The notes under the pieces: generated by a model
Seen by the model: only the letters and a program-made list of their open reading frames with translations
Databases searched by the model: none
Told to the model about the DNA's origin: nothing
DNA from: Paludibacter sp.
GTDB lineage: Bacteria > Bacteroidota > Bacteroidia > Bacteroidales > Paludibacteraceae
Length of the DNA: 64,000 nucleotides
Assembly: GCA_028710415.1 (NCBI GenBank)
Contig: JAQTUE010000017.1
Span: 1 to 64,000, forward strand
Direction: 5' to 3'
Translations under genes and position numbers: made by a program
Shown here: one piece after another, positions 8,104 to 15,095 of the stretch
Numbering within the stretch: position 1 is the stretch's first letter
Layout of the letters: each line of letters begins with the position of its first letter

Positions 8104-9603
8104 ATGAACTACATCAGCATAAAAAACAACCAGACGATTCAGCTTTCTGAGATTCCGGAAAGTAACTATGAAGCTTTTTATGATATGAACCTGGACCTGG
8201 TTCGTGGGCATACTGAGAGGCATTGTGTGAATTATTTCGGATATAAAGTTGGGAATAACATCAAACTTATTTGTTGTATTGCCGATGATTCAACCCATAT
8301 CATCATGGTTTCCACTTGCCTGGTTCACAAAGCGCATGCCCTGGAATCATTTACAGCCCAACTGTTGTGTTTTGAGAAATTCGAACGTGAGATTCATGAG
8401 AACTTTGGCATTAACTTCATTGATCATCCCTGGTTAAAACCGGTTCGGTATGCTTTCAATCGGGATAATATGTCGCAAACCAAGGAAAATTACCCTTTCT
8501 TTTCCATCGATAGTGAAGAACTTCATGAAGTGGGTGTAGGACCTATTCATGCCGGGATTATTGAGCCGGGACATTTCAGGTTTATATGCAACGGGGAACA
8601 GATCCTCCACCTGGAGATCCAACTGGGATACCAGCACCGGGGCATGGAACAATTATTTATTGAAAAAAAGAAACTTCTTCAAAGGGCTACCCTTGCCGAA
8701 GACATCGCCGGTGATACGGTTGTAGGGCATGGAACAACTTTTGCCCATGCATGGGAAAGTTTATGCGGTTTTGAAGCCACCCGGGATATAGAATTTGCAC
8801 GAACCCTGGCAATGGAACTTGAACGAATTGCTATCCACGTAAGCGATTTGAGCGGTGCCTGCACGGATATCGCTTACCAGTTGGGCAGTTCTGTATTTGG
8901 AAGACTTCGTACTCCTATTATCAACTTCATGCAGGAATGGGGCGGCAACCGGCTGGCAAAGGGATTGATCAGGCCCGGAAGAAACCAGTTTCCTTTTACC
9001 CCTGCTTTAGCGGAGCGGCTGACACAAATACTGGATATTTTTGAACGTGAATTCAGGGAAATGGTTGAAAAGTTATTCTCATTGCCCAGTGCCCTGTCAC
9101 GTTTTGAACGGACAGGCGTAGTATCCAATGCCGATGCACTTTCCATTGGGGCAGTCGGCATGACAGCCCGGATGACTAACCTGAACAGGGATATCCGCAC
9201 GTCACATCCCTTTTCACTATATTCCGAGTTAAATCATATACCGGTTCTGAAGCGACATGGGGATGTCTACTCACGGGTTCAAATACGCAGGGAAGAAATA
9301 GAACAATCAATGCGCTATATCCGGAAGCTAATATCAGAAGTACCTGCATTGCCTGCAAAATACGAGACATTAAATGCACCAAAAGCCGATTCATTCTGCC
9401 TGTCACTTGTTGAAGGCTGGAGAGGTGAAATATGCCATTGTGCACTGACCGATAAAAAAGGTGAACTGATGCTCTATAAAATTAAAGATCCTTCGTTCCA
9501 TAACTGGCTGGCGCTGGCTCTGGCAGTGAGAAACAATGAAATATCAGATTTCCCGATTTGCAATAAGAGTTTCAACTTTTCCTATTCGGGACATGATCTT
9601 TAA
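8104..9603 (+). CDS. hyfG: HyfG-like large subunit lacking NiFe ligands (Ehr type)
   Basis: A 499-residue fusion of a NuoC-like domain (about 1-125) and a NuoD/hydrogenase large-subunit domain (about 145-499). The family fold is clear from LEIQLGYQHRGMEQL and HAWESLCGFEATRDIEFARTL. In true group 4 hydrogenases the next motif is ERICGICG, whose two Cys bind NiFe; here it reads EDIAGDTVVG, with Ala202 and Thr205 at the Cys positions. The C-terminal CxxC is also absent: the protein ends NKSFNFSYSGHDL with one Cys near 486. It therefore cannot hold a normal NiFe site. This matches the large subunit of Ehr complexes; substrate and reaction are unknown. It might instead bind a quinone or another carrier, as NuoD does (inference). 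Confidence 0.88.
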   Translation: MNYISIKNNQTIQLSEIPESNYEAFYDMNLDLVRGHTERHCVNYFGYKVGNNIKLICCIADDSTHIIMVSTCLVHKAHALESFTAQLLCFEKFEREIHENFGINFIDHPWLKPVRYAFNRDNMSQTKENYPFFSIDSEELHEVGVGPIHAGIIEPGHFRFICNGEQILHLEIQLGYQHRGMEQLFIEKKKLLQRATLAEDIAGDTVVGHGTTFAHAWESLCGFEATRDIEFARTLAMELERIAIHVSDLSGACTDIAYQLGSSVFGRLRTPIINFMQEWGGNRLAKGLIRPGRNQFPFTPALAERLTQILDIFEREFREMVEKLFSLPSALSRFERTGVVSNADALSIGAVGMTARMTNLNRDIRTSHPFSLYSELNHIPVLKRHGDVYSRVQIRREEIEQSMRYIRKLISEVPALPAKYETLNAPKADSFCLSLVEGWRGEICHCALTDKKGELMLYKIKDPSFHNWLALALAVRNNEISDFPICNKSFNFSYSGHDL

Positions 9604-9658
9604 ACAGAGGTAAGAGGTAAGGAGAAAGTAGTAGGTAGAAAGATAAAAATTAAATGCA

Positions 9659-10411
9659 ATGTTCGAAAATATAAAAATAGTATTTCATCAGGGGAAACAG
9701 TTCATTCCAAATATAAGGACTGCCATTGTTCCCGGCATTTTCAGGGGTCGGCCAGTCATTAGCCGAGAGAAAGTAGATGAGGAAGAGTTGATAGCAATCT
9801 GTCCGACAGATGCCATTAGTGGAAATCCTGTTAGCATAAACCTTGGAAAATGTACTTTCTGTGGTGAATGTGCCATGCGTTTTCCTGAAAAGATTACCTT
9901 TACAAAAGATTATAAGCTGGCCAGCAATGTCCCCGACCGGTTGATTATCCGGGAAGGTGAAGATAAGCCAGTAGAAGTAGATCCGGATAAGGTTCGGAAA
10001 GAAATTCACAGTGTGCTGGGCAGATCCCTGAAACTACGACAGATTTCAGCAGGAGGGGATAACAGTTGCGAGATGGAATTGAACGCAGCCAACAATGTCC
10101 AATTCGACATGAGCCGTTTTGGAATAGATTTTGTGGCTTCCCCTCGCCATGCGGATGGAATTGTAATTACAGGACCCATTACTAAAAACATGGCAGAGGC
10201 AGTTCAAATTTGTTATGATGCTACCCCTGACCCCAAAATAATTGTATTAGTTGGTACGGATGCCATCAGTGGAGGTGTTTTTGAAGGCAGTCCTGCGATA
10301 GACAGAAGCTTCCTTGAGAAATACAATGTCGACCTTTACATCCCCGGGAATCCGGCTCATCCACTGACCATTATTAACGGATTACTGGATTTAACACGGA
10401 AATTAAAATAA
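9659..10411 (+). CDS. hyfI: Fused ferredoxin / NuoB-like small subunit with degenerate N2 site
   Basis: A 250-residue protein joining a ferredoxin-like domain (about 40-95) to a NuoB/HycG-like domain (about 120-250). The ferredoxin part keeps CPTDAI (Cys48) and CTFCGEC (Cys65, 68, 71), the ligands for one [4Fe4S] cluster; the ligands of the second cluster are gone (Phe75 before Pro76). The NuoB part is recognisable from ISAGGDNSCEMEL, FGIDFVASPRHADGIVITGP and VDLYIPGNPAHP. Of the four Cys that hold the proximal cluster, only Cys137 remains; the others are Asp134, Asp201 and Asn231. With the NiFe-less large subunit this implies a complex whose electron path ends differently from a hydrogenase. 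It is the last gene of the operon. Confidence 0.85.
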   Translation: MFENIKIVFHQGKQFIPNIRTAIVPGIFRGRPVISREKVDEEELIAICPTDAISGNPVSINLGKCTFCGECAMRFPEKITFTKDYKLASNVPDRLIIREGEDKPVEVDPDKVRKEIHSVLGRSLKLRQISAGGDNSCEMELNAANNVQFDMSRFGIDFVASPRHADGIVITGPITKNMAEAVQICYDATPDPKIIVLVGTDAISGGVFEGSPAIDRSFLEKYNVDLYIPGNPAHPLTIINGLLDLTRKLK

Positions 10412-10524
10412 TAGAAAGCTTGTTTTGAAATTTGATTATTGACTTTTTATACGAAACATAAAAAGATTAATGTCGATTTTCAAGAAAAAACCTAAATATA
10501 TTTTATTATTTCAATCCAAAAGCG

Positions 10525-10532
10525 TATTTTTG
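10525..10532 (+). promoter_or_regulatory. -7 promoter box (TATTTTTG) for the coiled-coil/zapA genes
   Basis: TATTTTTG matches TAnnTTTG exactly and ends 18 nt before the start codon at 10551. This separates the zapA genes transcriptionally from the upstream Ehr-like operon. Confidence 0.5.
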
Positions 10533-10550
10533 TGTAGATTTTTTTGAAAA

Positions 10551-10844
10551 ATGACTAACCGTTACGAAGAACTTATTAGCGCATTTGAGACAAAACTGCG
10601 AAAATTAATTTCGGAGTATACGATTTTAAAAGAGCAGAACTCATTGATGAAAGTAGAATTAGACCGGAAACAAACCGATTTAATGATTGCGCATCAGGAG
10701 ATTTTGGAACTTCGGAAAAATTACGACCATTTGCAAATTGCAAGAAACCTGGGGGCTTCAGAAACTGAAAAGGCTGAATCCAGGCAACAAATCACTAAAA
10801 TGGTGCGGGAAATTGACAAGTGTTTAGCTCTTTTGGATGAATAG
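10551..10844 (+). CDS. Small coiled-coil protein upstream of zapA
   Basis: A 97-residue charged protein without membrane segments. Its middle (about 10-75, LISEYTILKEQNSLMKVELDRKQ and on) looks like one continuous coiled coil, and it ends MVREIDKCLALLDE. It lies 5 nt before zapA and is surely co-transcribed with it. Its position and shape suggest a cell-division accessory protein, perhaps a functional counterpart of ZapB. That function is inferred from the neighbour, not from a recognised domain. Confidence 0.75.
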   Translation: MTNRYEELISAFETKLRKLISEYTILKEQNSLMKVELDRKQTDLMIAHQEILELRKNYDHLQIARNLGASETEKAESRQQITKMVREIDKCLALLDE

Positions 10845-10849
10845 AGCTT

Positions 10850-11143
10850 ATGAAAGACGATAAATTCACAATAAATGTTCAGATTGGTGGCTTTAAATTG
10901 CCATTGAGTATTCCTCGTAAAGACGAAGAGTTATACCGGAAGGCTGAAAAAATGGTCGTACAGATCCTGGATCAATACCAAAGACAGTACAGTCAACGAG
11001 CTACCGAAGAAATACTTATACTGGTGGCATTTCGAATCGCTGTAATTGTATCAAAACAAGAGCTTAGCGAGGATACGGTTCCTTTAGCAGAAAAAATTCA
11101 ATCCCTGGATAATGAATTAAAAGCATTGCTTTCGGAGGATTAA
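10850..11143 (+). CDS. zapA: Cell division protein ZapA
   Basis: A 97-residue protein with the ZapA layout: an N-terminal beta region (FTINVQIGGFKLPLSIPRKDEELYRKAEKMV) followed by a long helix. ZapA binds FtsZ and promotes bundling of Z-ring filaments at midcell. Size and the start of the globular domain match the family. It follows the coiled-coil gene by 5 nt. A strong hairpin with a T-run lies 33 nt after its stop, before rny. Confidence 0.85.
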   Translation: MKDDKFTINVQIGGFKLPLSIPRKDEELYRKAEKMVVQILDQYQRQYSQRATEEILILVAFRIAVIVSKQELSEDTVPLAEKIQSLDNELKALLSED

Positions 11144-11176
11144 ATACATTTAAATCGTTTTCAAAACATTATTTTC

Positions 11177-11247
11177 CGCATTACATTGTTAAGGTAAAAC
11201 TTTAAGCATCTTAAAGTTATTATTCTTTCGATGCAATGCGTTTTTTT
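11177..11247 (+). ncRNA. Structured hairpin RNA between zapA and rny: terminator or short 6S-like RNA
   Basis: A 12-bp closing stem (11177-11188 with 11229-11240, one A-C mismatch) encloses unpaired strands of 9-10 nt on each side and a perfect 9-bp apical stem (AACTTTAAG 11198-11206, CTTAAAGTT 11210-11218). A run of seven T follows at 11241-11247. The T-run makes it an intrinsic terminator for zapA. The closing stem, central bubble and apical stem also resemble 6S RNA in miniature, and in many bacteria 6S RNA lies next to zapA. At about 70 nt it is shorter than known 6S RNAs, so terminator is the safer reading. Confidence 0.5.
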
Positions 11248-11320
11248 ATGCAAACAACTACTAGATACAGAATTATTAACTCACATATTATTAATTATTT
11301 ACACACTTTAAATTCACAAA

Positions 11321-12841
11321 ATGGAAAACATAATAATTGGACTGATTGCACTTGTTATCGGAGCCGGAGGGACTTTTGCCCTTCTACGCTTTGTAAACAA
11401 ACGGGCGGTTCTGGAAGCAGAGGCTGAAGCTGAGCTTCTCAAAAAGAACAAGCTCATAGAAGTAAAAGAAAAATTTATTGCACTGAAAGCTGAGCATGAA
11501 CAACAGGTTCAGGAACGGAATGCTAAAATTCAATCGGTTGAAGTGAGACTTCAGCAGAAAGAATTGCAATTGAACCAAAAGCAAGGTGACGTACAACGCA
11601 AGATCAATGAAGTTGACGGATTAAAAGATTCACTGGAACAACAACATAACGCGATTGAGATTAAGAAAAAAGAACTGGATCACCTGAATCATCAGGCTCA
11701 CGAACAACTTGAAACCATATCGGGATTATCTGCTGATCAGGCAAAAGAACGTTTGATTGAAGCATTGAAAGAAGAAGCCAAAACAGAAGCCATGTCCTAT
11801 GTGAATGACATTATGGAAGAAGCTAAAATGACGGCTAACAAAGAAGCTAAGAAAATCATTGTTCAGAGCATTCAACGGGTAGCTACTGAGACTGCCATTG
11901 AAAACTCTGTAACCGTATTCCATATTGAATCGGATGAGATAAAAGGACGTATTATCGGTCGTGAAGGACGTAATATCAGGGCGCTTGAAGCTGCTACCGG
12001 TGTTGAAATCATTGTAGATGACACCCCCGAAGCAATTGTACTTTCTGCGTTTGACCCCGTTCGTCGTGAAATAGCACGCCTGTCACTTCACCAATTGGTA
12101 ACTGATGGTCGTATTCACCCTGCCCGTATTGAAGAGGTAGTGAACAAGGTGAAGAAACAAGTGGAAGATGAAATCGTTGAGATTGGTAAGAGAACCACTA
12201 TTGACCTAGGCATTCATGGTTTACACCCTGAATTGATCCGTTTGGTAGGAAAAATGAAATACCGTTCATCTTACGGACAGAACCTGTTACAGCATGCCCG
12301 TGAGACAGCAAATCTTTGTGCTACTATGGCAGCCGAACTGGGATTGAATCCAAAGAAAGCAAAACGTGCCGGTCTGTTACACGATATAGGCAAGGTGCCT
12401 GATGACGAACCGGAATTACCACATGCAATCCTTGGAATGCGCCTCGCTGAGAAATATAAGGAAAAACCGGATATTTGCAATGCTATCGGTGCCCACCACG
12501 ATGAAGTGGAAATGGAAACTCTGATTGCTCCGATTGTTCAGGTTTGTGATGCTATTTCAGGAGCACGTCCGGGAGCACGTCGCGAAATTGTAGAAGCTTA
12601 CATTAAACGTTTGAATGATCTGGAAGCATTGGCGCTATCCTATCCTGGCGTATTAAAAACTTATGCTATCCAGGCAGGTCGTGAATTACGCGTTATTGTA
12701 GGTGCTGATAAGATTGACGATAAAGAAACAGAGTTGTTGTCATTTGATATTGCTAAAAAAATACAGGATGAAATGACTTATCCGGGTCAGGTGAAAATTA
12801 CTGTCATCAGGGAAACCCGTGCAGTAAGTTATGCAAAATAA
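11321..12841 (+). CDS. rny: Ribonuclease Y
   Basis: A 506-residue endoribonuclease that starts bulk mRNA turnover at the membrane. Domains in order: an N-terminal membrane helix ([19 protein letters not shown], about 3-22), a long coiled coil (about 30-190), a KH RNA-binding domain with [15 protein letters not shown] (about 210-270), and an HD domain with AGLLHDIGK and [10 protein letters not shown] (about 320-430), the metal-binding catalytic centre. Length is normal. The Met at 11321 places the membrane helix at the very N-terminus. An intrinsic terminator follows at 12886-12933. Confidence 0.95.
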   Translation: MENIIIGLIALVIGAGGTFALLRFVNKRAVLEAEAEAELLKKNKLIEVKEKFIALKAEHEQQVQERNAKIQSVEVRLQQKELQLNQKQGDVQRKINEVDGLKDSLEQQHNAIEIKKKELDHLNHQAHEQLETISGLSADQAKERLIEALKEEAKTEAMSYVNDIMEEAKMTANKEAKKIIVQSIQRVATETAIENSVTVFHIESDEIKGRIIGREGRNIRALEAATGVEIIVDDTPEAIVLSAFDPVRREIARLSLHQLVTDGRIHPARIEEVVNKVKKQVEDEIVEIGKRTTIDLGIHGLHPELIRLVGKMKYRSSYGQNLLQHARETANLCATMAAELGLNPKKAKRAGLLHDIGKVPDDEPELPHAILGMRLAEKYKEKPDICNAIGAHHDEVEMETLIAPIVQVCDAISGARPGARREIVEAYIKRLNDLEALALSYPGVLKTYAIQAGRELRVIVGADKIDDKETELLSFDIAKKIQDEMTYPGQVKITVIRETRAVSYAK

Positions 12842-12885
12842 ATCATTGCATGCTATAAGCACTTTCAAATAGGTGTTTCAAATTT

Positions 12886-12933
12886 AAGAGATAATCAAAG
12901 GCAACTTGCTTGCTAATGGTTATCTCTTTTTTT
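12886..12933 (+). terminator. Rho-independent terminator after rny
   Basis: An 11-bp stem (AAGAGATAATC 12886-12896 with 12918-12928, one G-T wobble) runs into a T-run (12927-12933) 45 nt after the rny stop codon. Confidence 0.8.
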
Positions 12934-13078
12934 GTGCTTATTAAGTTCAATTCTTATTTGAGTAGAAATCCTTTATTTTAATTTTCGATATTGCATTGTA
13001 AACTATAGAAAATGACAAAATGTATACTTTCCATTAATTAATAATAGTTAATGTATATTTATTTATTAAGCACATCAT

Positions 13079-13109
13079 TAATTGCTTATTATTGAATAAT
13101 AAGCAATTA
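13079..13109. repeat. AT-rich inverted repeat (14-bp arms)
   Basis: Perfect arms 13079-13092 and 13096-13109 (core TTGCTTATTAT / ATAATAAGCAA) with a 3-nt loop, about 90 nt upstream of a good promoter box. It could be a regulator binding site or a hairpin. The remaining DNA between the rny terminator and 13198 shows nothing recognisable. Confidence 0.6.
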
Positions 13110-13197
13110 CAATGTGATAAAATATCTTACTGTAATACTGACAATATATACTACATTTACATGTAGCGTTTATTACATTTTTATCAGGTTTATTTGC

Positions 13198-13205
13198 TAC
13201 TTTTG
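13198..13205 (+). promoter_or_regulatory. -7 promoter box (TACTTTTG) before two tiny ORFs
   Basis: TACTTTTG matches TAnnTTTG exactly. It lies 10 nt before the ATG of a 32-codon ORF and about 120 nt before a 42-codon membrane-protein ORF, so this apparently empty region is probably transcribed. Confidence 0.45.
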
Positions 13206-13214
13206 AGCTGAATT

Positions 13215-13313
13215 ATGTATTTTCAAACCGATGCTACATTAAATCACTACCGGGAAAATCACCACACTATCAACACTAAGTTAGAATTTGAAAAAGATTT
13301 AGATTCTATTTAA
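13215..13313 (+). CDS. Possible 32-residue peptide or leader ORF
   Basis: Encodes a polar peptide starting MYFQTDATLNHYRENHH and ending KDLDSI. It begins just after the promoter box at 13198 and ends 13 nt before the next small ORF. No family is recognised. It may be a leader peptide, part of the 5' leader of the downstream ORF, or chance. The main support is its place between promoter and membrane ORF. Confidence 0.25.
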   Translation: MYFQTDATLNHYRENHHTINTKLEFEKDLDSI

Positions 13314-13326
13314 ACCCTTAAATTAT

Positions 13327-13455
13327 ATGTTAAATAAATTGGATGCGTTTTTAAGCTGGTTATTAAGAGAAGGAATAACTTTTATGATTTTTATTTCAAT
13401 CATGATAGTAATAGTATACGGATTGTTTCAATTATTTAATAGCCCACATATTTAA
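13327..13455 (+). CDS. Small single-pass membrane protein (42 residues)
   Basis: Encodes MLNKLDAFLSWLLREGITF followed by one strongly hydrophobic stretch (about 19-37, FMIFISIMIVIVYGLFQLF) and a short tail ending NSPHI. The amphipathic start, single membrane helix and upstream TAnnTTTG box at 13198 make it a credible small membrane protein, of the kind gene finders miss. No known family is recognised; regulatory or toxin-like roles are possible but unsupported. The following 400 nt (13456-13854) show no gene, repeat or RNA signal that I can recognise. Confidence 0.45.
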   Translation: MLNKLDAFLSWLLREGITFMIFISIMIVIVYGLFQLFNSPHI

Positions 13456-13854
13456 TACTCCTTCTAAAAATCCAATTTCACATTCTCTTTTCAACGGATG
13501 CACAACAAACCGTTCGTCAAGGGGCAACTAACCGTCACTTCTCTTCTCAAAAATGCAAGTTGCACCTTCGGCATTACAGTACCATATTTACAAAAAACAT
13601 AGTCATACCCCACTTCCTGATACTTATTGAGAGATAATGTGATCGTACAAAGCTAATAGTCAAAATAATCAAATCACCTATCCAAGATCCTTTCCATTGA
13701 ACTCAATTAGACCTATCCAATGAGCATGTGATTTCAAATTGTCAATTAGAGCCATCAATAAGAAAACTCAAATTTGAAGTTCGATGATTTCTCCCAAAGT
13801 TTTCGTATTTATGCCCTCCTGTTCATTTGAAGAGCCATTTTCACGATTACTTTA

Positions 13855-13900
13855 TTAGAGTGTTCTACTATACTTGATTAGAGTGTTCTACTATACTTGC
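13855..13900. repeat. Perfect 23-bp tandem duplication inside the transposase remnant
   Basis: The 23-bp unit at 13855-13877 (starting ATTAGAGTGTTCTAC) is repeated exactly at 13878-13900. On the minus strand the junction creates an early stop in the transposase reading frame (after EHSNQV), so it is one of the disabling changes. Confidence 0.85.
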
Positions 13901-14890
13901 TGGAATGGCAAGCATTTTAAACCTTAAGGTAGATAATCTATTCCACACTTTATCGTTGATAATAACCTGTTTAAATAGGCTTATGAAGTTGTATGCAATG
14001 GTCATTAACAGCAAACATGCCTCAGTACCATCAAACTCATCTTGGTTCATTTTATCCAATCCGTAATCGTATTTGAGTTCTTTTATCCTGTTTTCGCAAT
14101 TTGCACGACCTCTGTACAATCACCAAATATCTACCGCAGATAACTTTAAGATTGTAATGTAGCACGTGTACTGATAACCATTCAGTTCATAATCATCCTC
14201 AAACAAACTTAATTGTTTGCCTACAGCTTTTGGGCGTTTTGCTATTTTCTGAAGCACTGCTATCATTCGTCTGCCTATAGTGCCTTATATTCGAATTCAG
14301 CTATTTCAAGACCATCCTCTATGTGTAACCATGTGTGCTGGGAAGCAATTTTTCGTTGTATGGTAACGTACATCGGAACAGCCACAATGCAATCAATAGA
14401 AACATCTTTTTGTTCCAGATAATCAAATATGCTCTTATCGTAAAATTCACTATCTAACCGTAATAACCCTATTTTCCTGCCACCAAAGAATGAAAGCGTT
14501 TCTTCTAAAAATGTCTTGAAATTATTGGCTGTATGAGCATCGCCCGCGCATAACCAGAAATTGGTAACCATTTCTATTTCTGAAACAAAGGCAATAATAG
14601 GATGTTGCGATTTGCGACCTGGCTTATGTTTTTATAGCCTTTTTTAGCTCCTTCTTGCTCGCCATACCGTGTAATGACAGATCCAACTGAGCAAACCTGT
14701 TAGCACCACACCAGACCCCTGCCATGAACTGAATAAACAACTGAATGGGAGGATAACCCCGATTGGAACCCTGTACCGGTAAGGGTAAATGTTCTAATTT
14801 ATCTATAAAACCAGATTTGGTTAACATCTGTTGTAAGATAGCCAACCCACCATAAGCGGTAATCTCCTGATCTACGAACTCTAATTCCAT
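13868..14890 (-). pseudogene. Decayed IS1380-family transposase
   Basis: Three blocks on the minus strand match successive parts of IS1380-type DDE transposases. N-terminal: MELEFVDQEITAYGG...QGSNRGYPPIQLFIQF (14890-14624). Middle: KPGRKSQHPIIAFVSEIEMVTNFW...GLLRLDSEFYDKSIFDYLEQKD (about 14625-14275). C-terminal: YRGRANCENRIKELKYDYG (14119-13868). Damage is visible: an in-gene deletion joins AQLD directly to SVITRYGEQEGAKKGY, removing roughly 60 codons; frameshifts lie near 14630 and 14275; an in-frame TGA replaces Arg just before LYRGRA; and a 23-bp duplication truncates the C-terminus. It is inactive. No terminal inverted repeats were found. It marks the boundary between the rny block and the pectin locus. 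Confidence 0.85.
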
Positions 14891-15012
14891 AAGCTTGCAT
14901 TAAAGGACAAAAACAATACGAAAATATAATGAATTAATGCAATATAACAAGCTGATTATAAATAGTATGCAACCAATATCTTCTAATGGTTTCCATTTGA
15001 AAATTCTGAATA

Positions 15013-15060
15013 AAAAAAAGAACCCAAAGATTAGATAGCTCTAATGGACAATTTGGGTTT
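15013..15060 (-). terminator. Terminator of the GH2 gene at 15096-17522
   Basis: An 8-bp stem, AACCCAAA (15022-15029) with TTTGGGTT (15053-15060), followed on the minus strand by a U-run (A-run 15013-15020). It lies 36 nt after the GH2 stop codon. Confidence 0.7.
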
Positions 15061-15095
15061 ATTATATTGCGAGTCAATTGACAACAAAAGACTTA

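Noticed and set aside
110-10411. Annotation as an active formate hydrogenlyase or hydrogenase-4
   Set aside because: All NiFe-binding Cys are absent from the large subunit, the proximal cluster ligands are mostly lost and no formate dehydrogenase or maturation gene is nearby.
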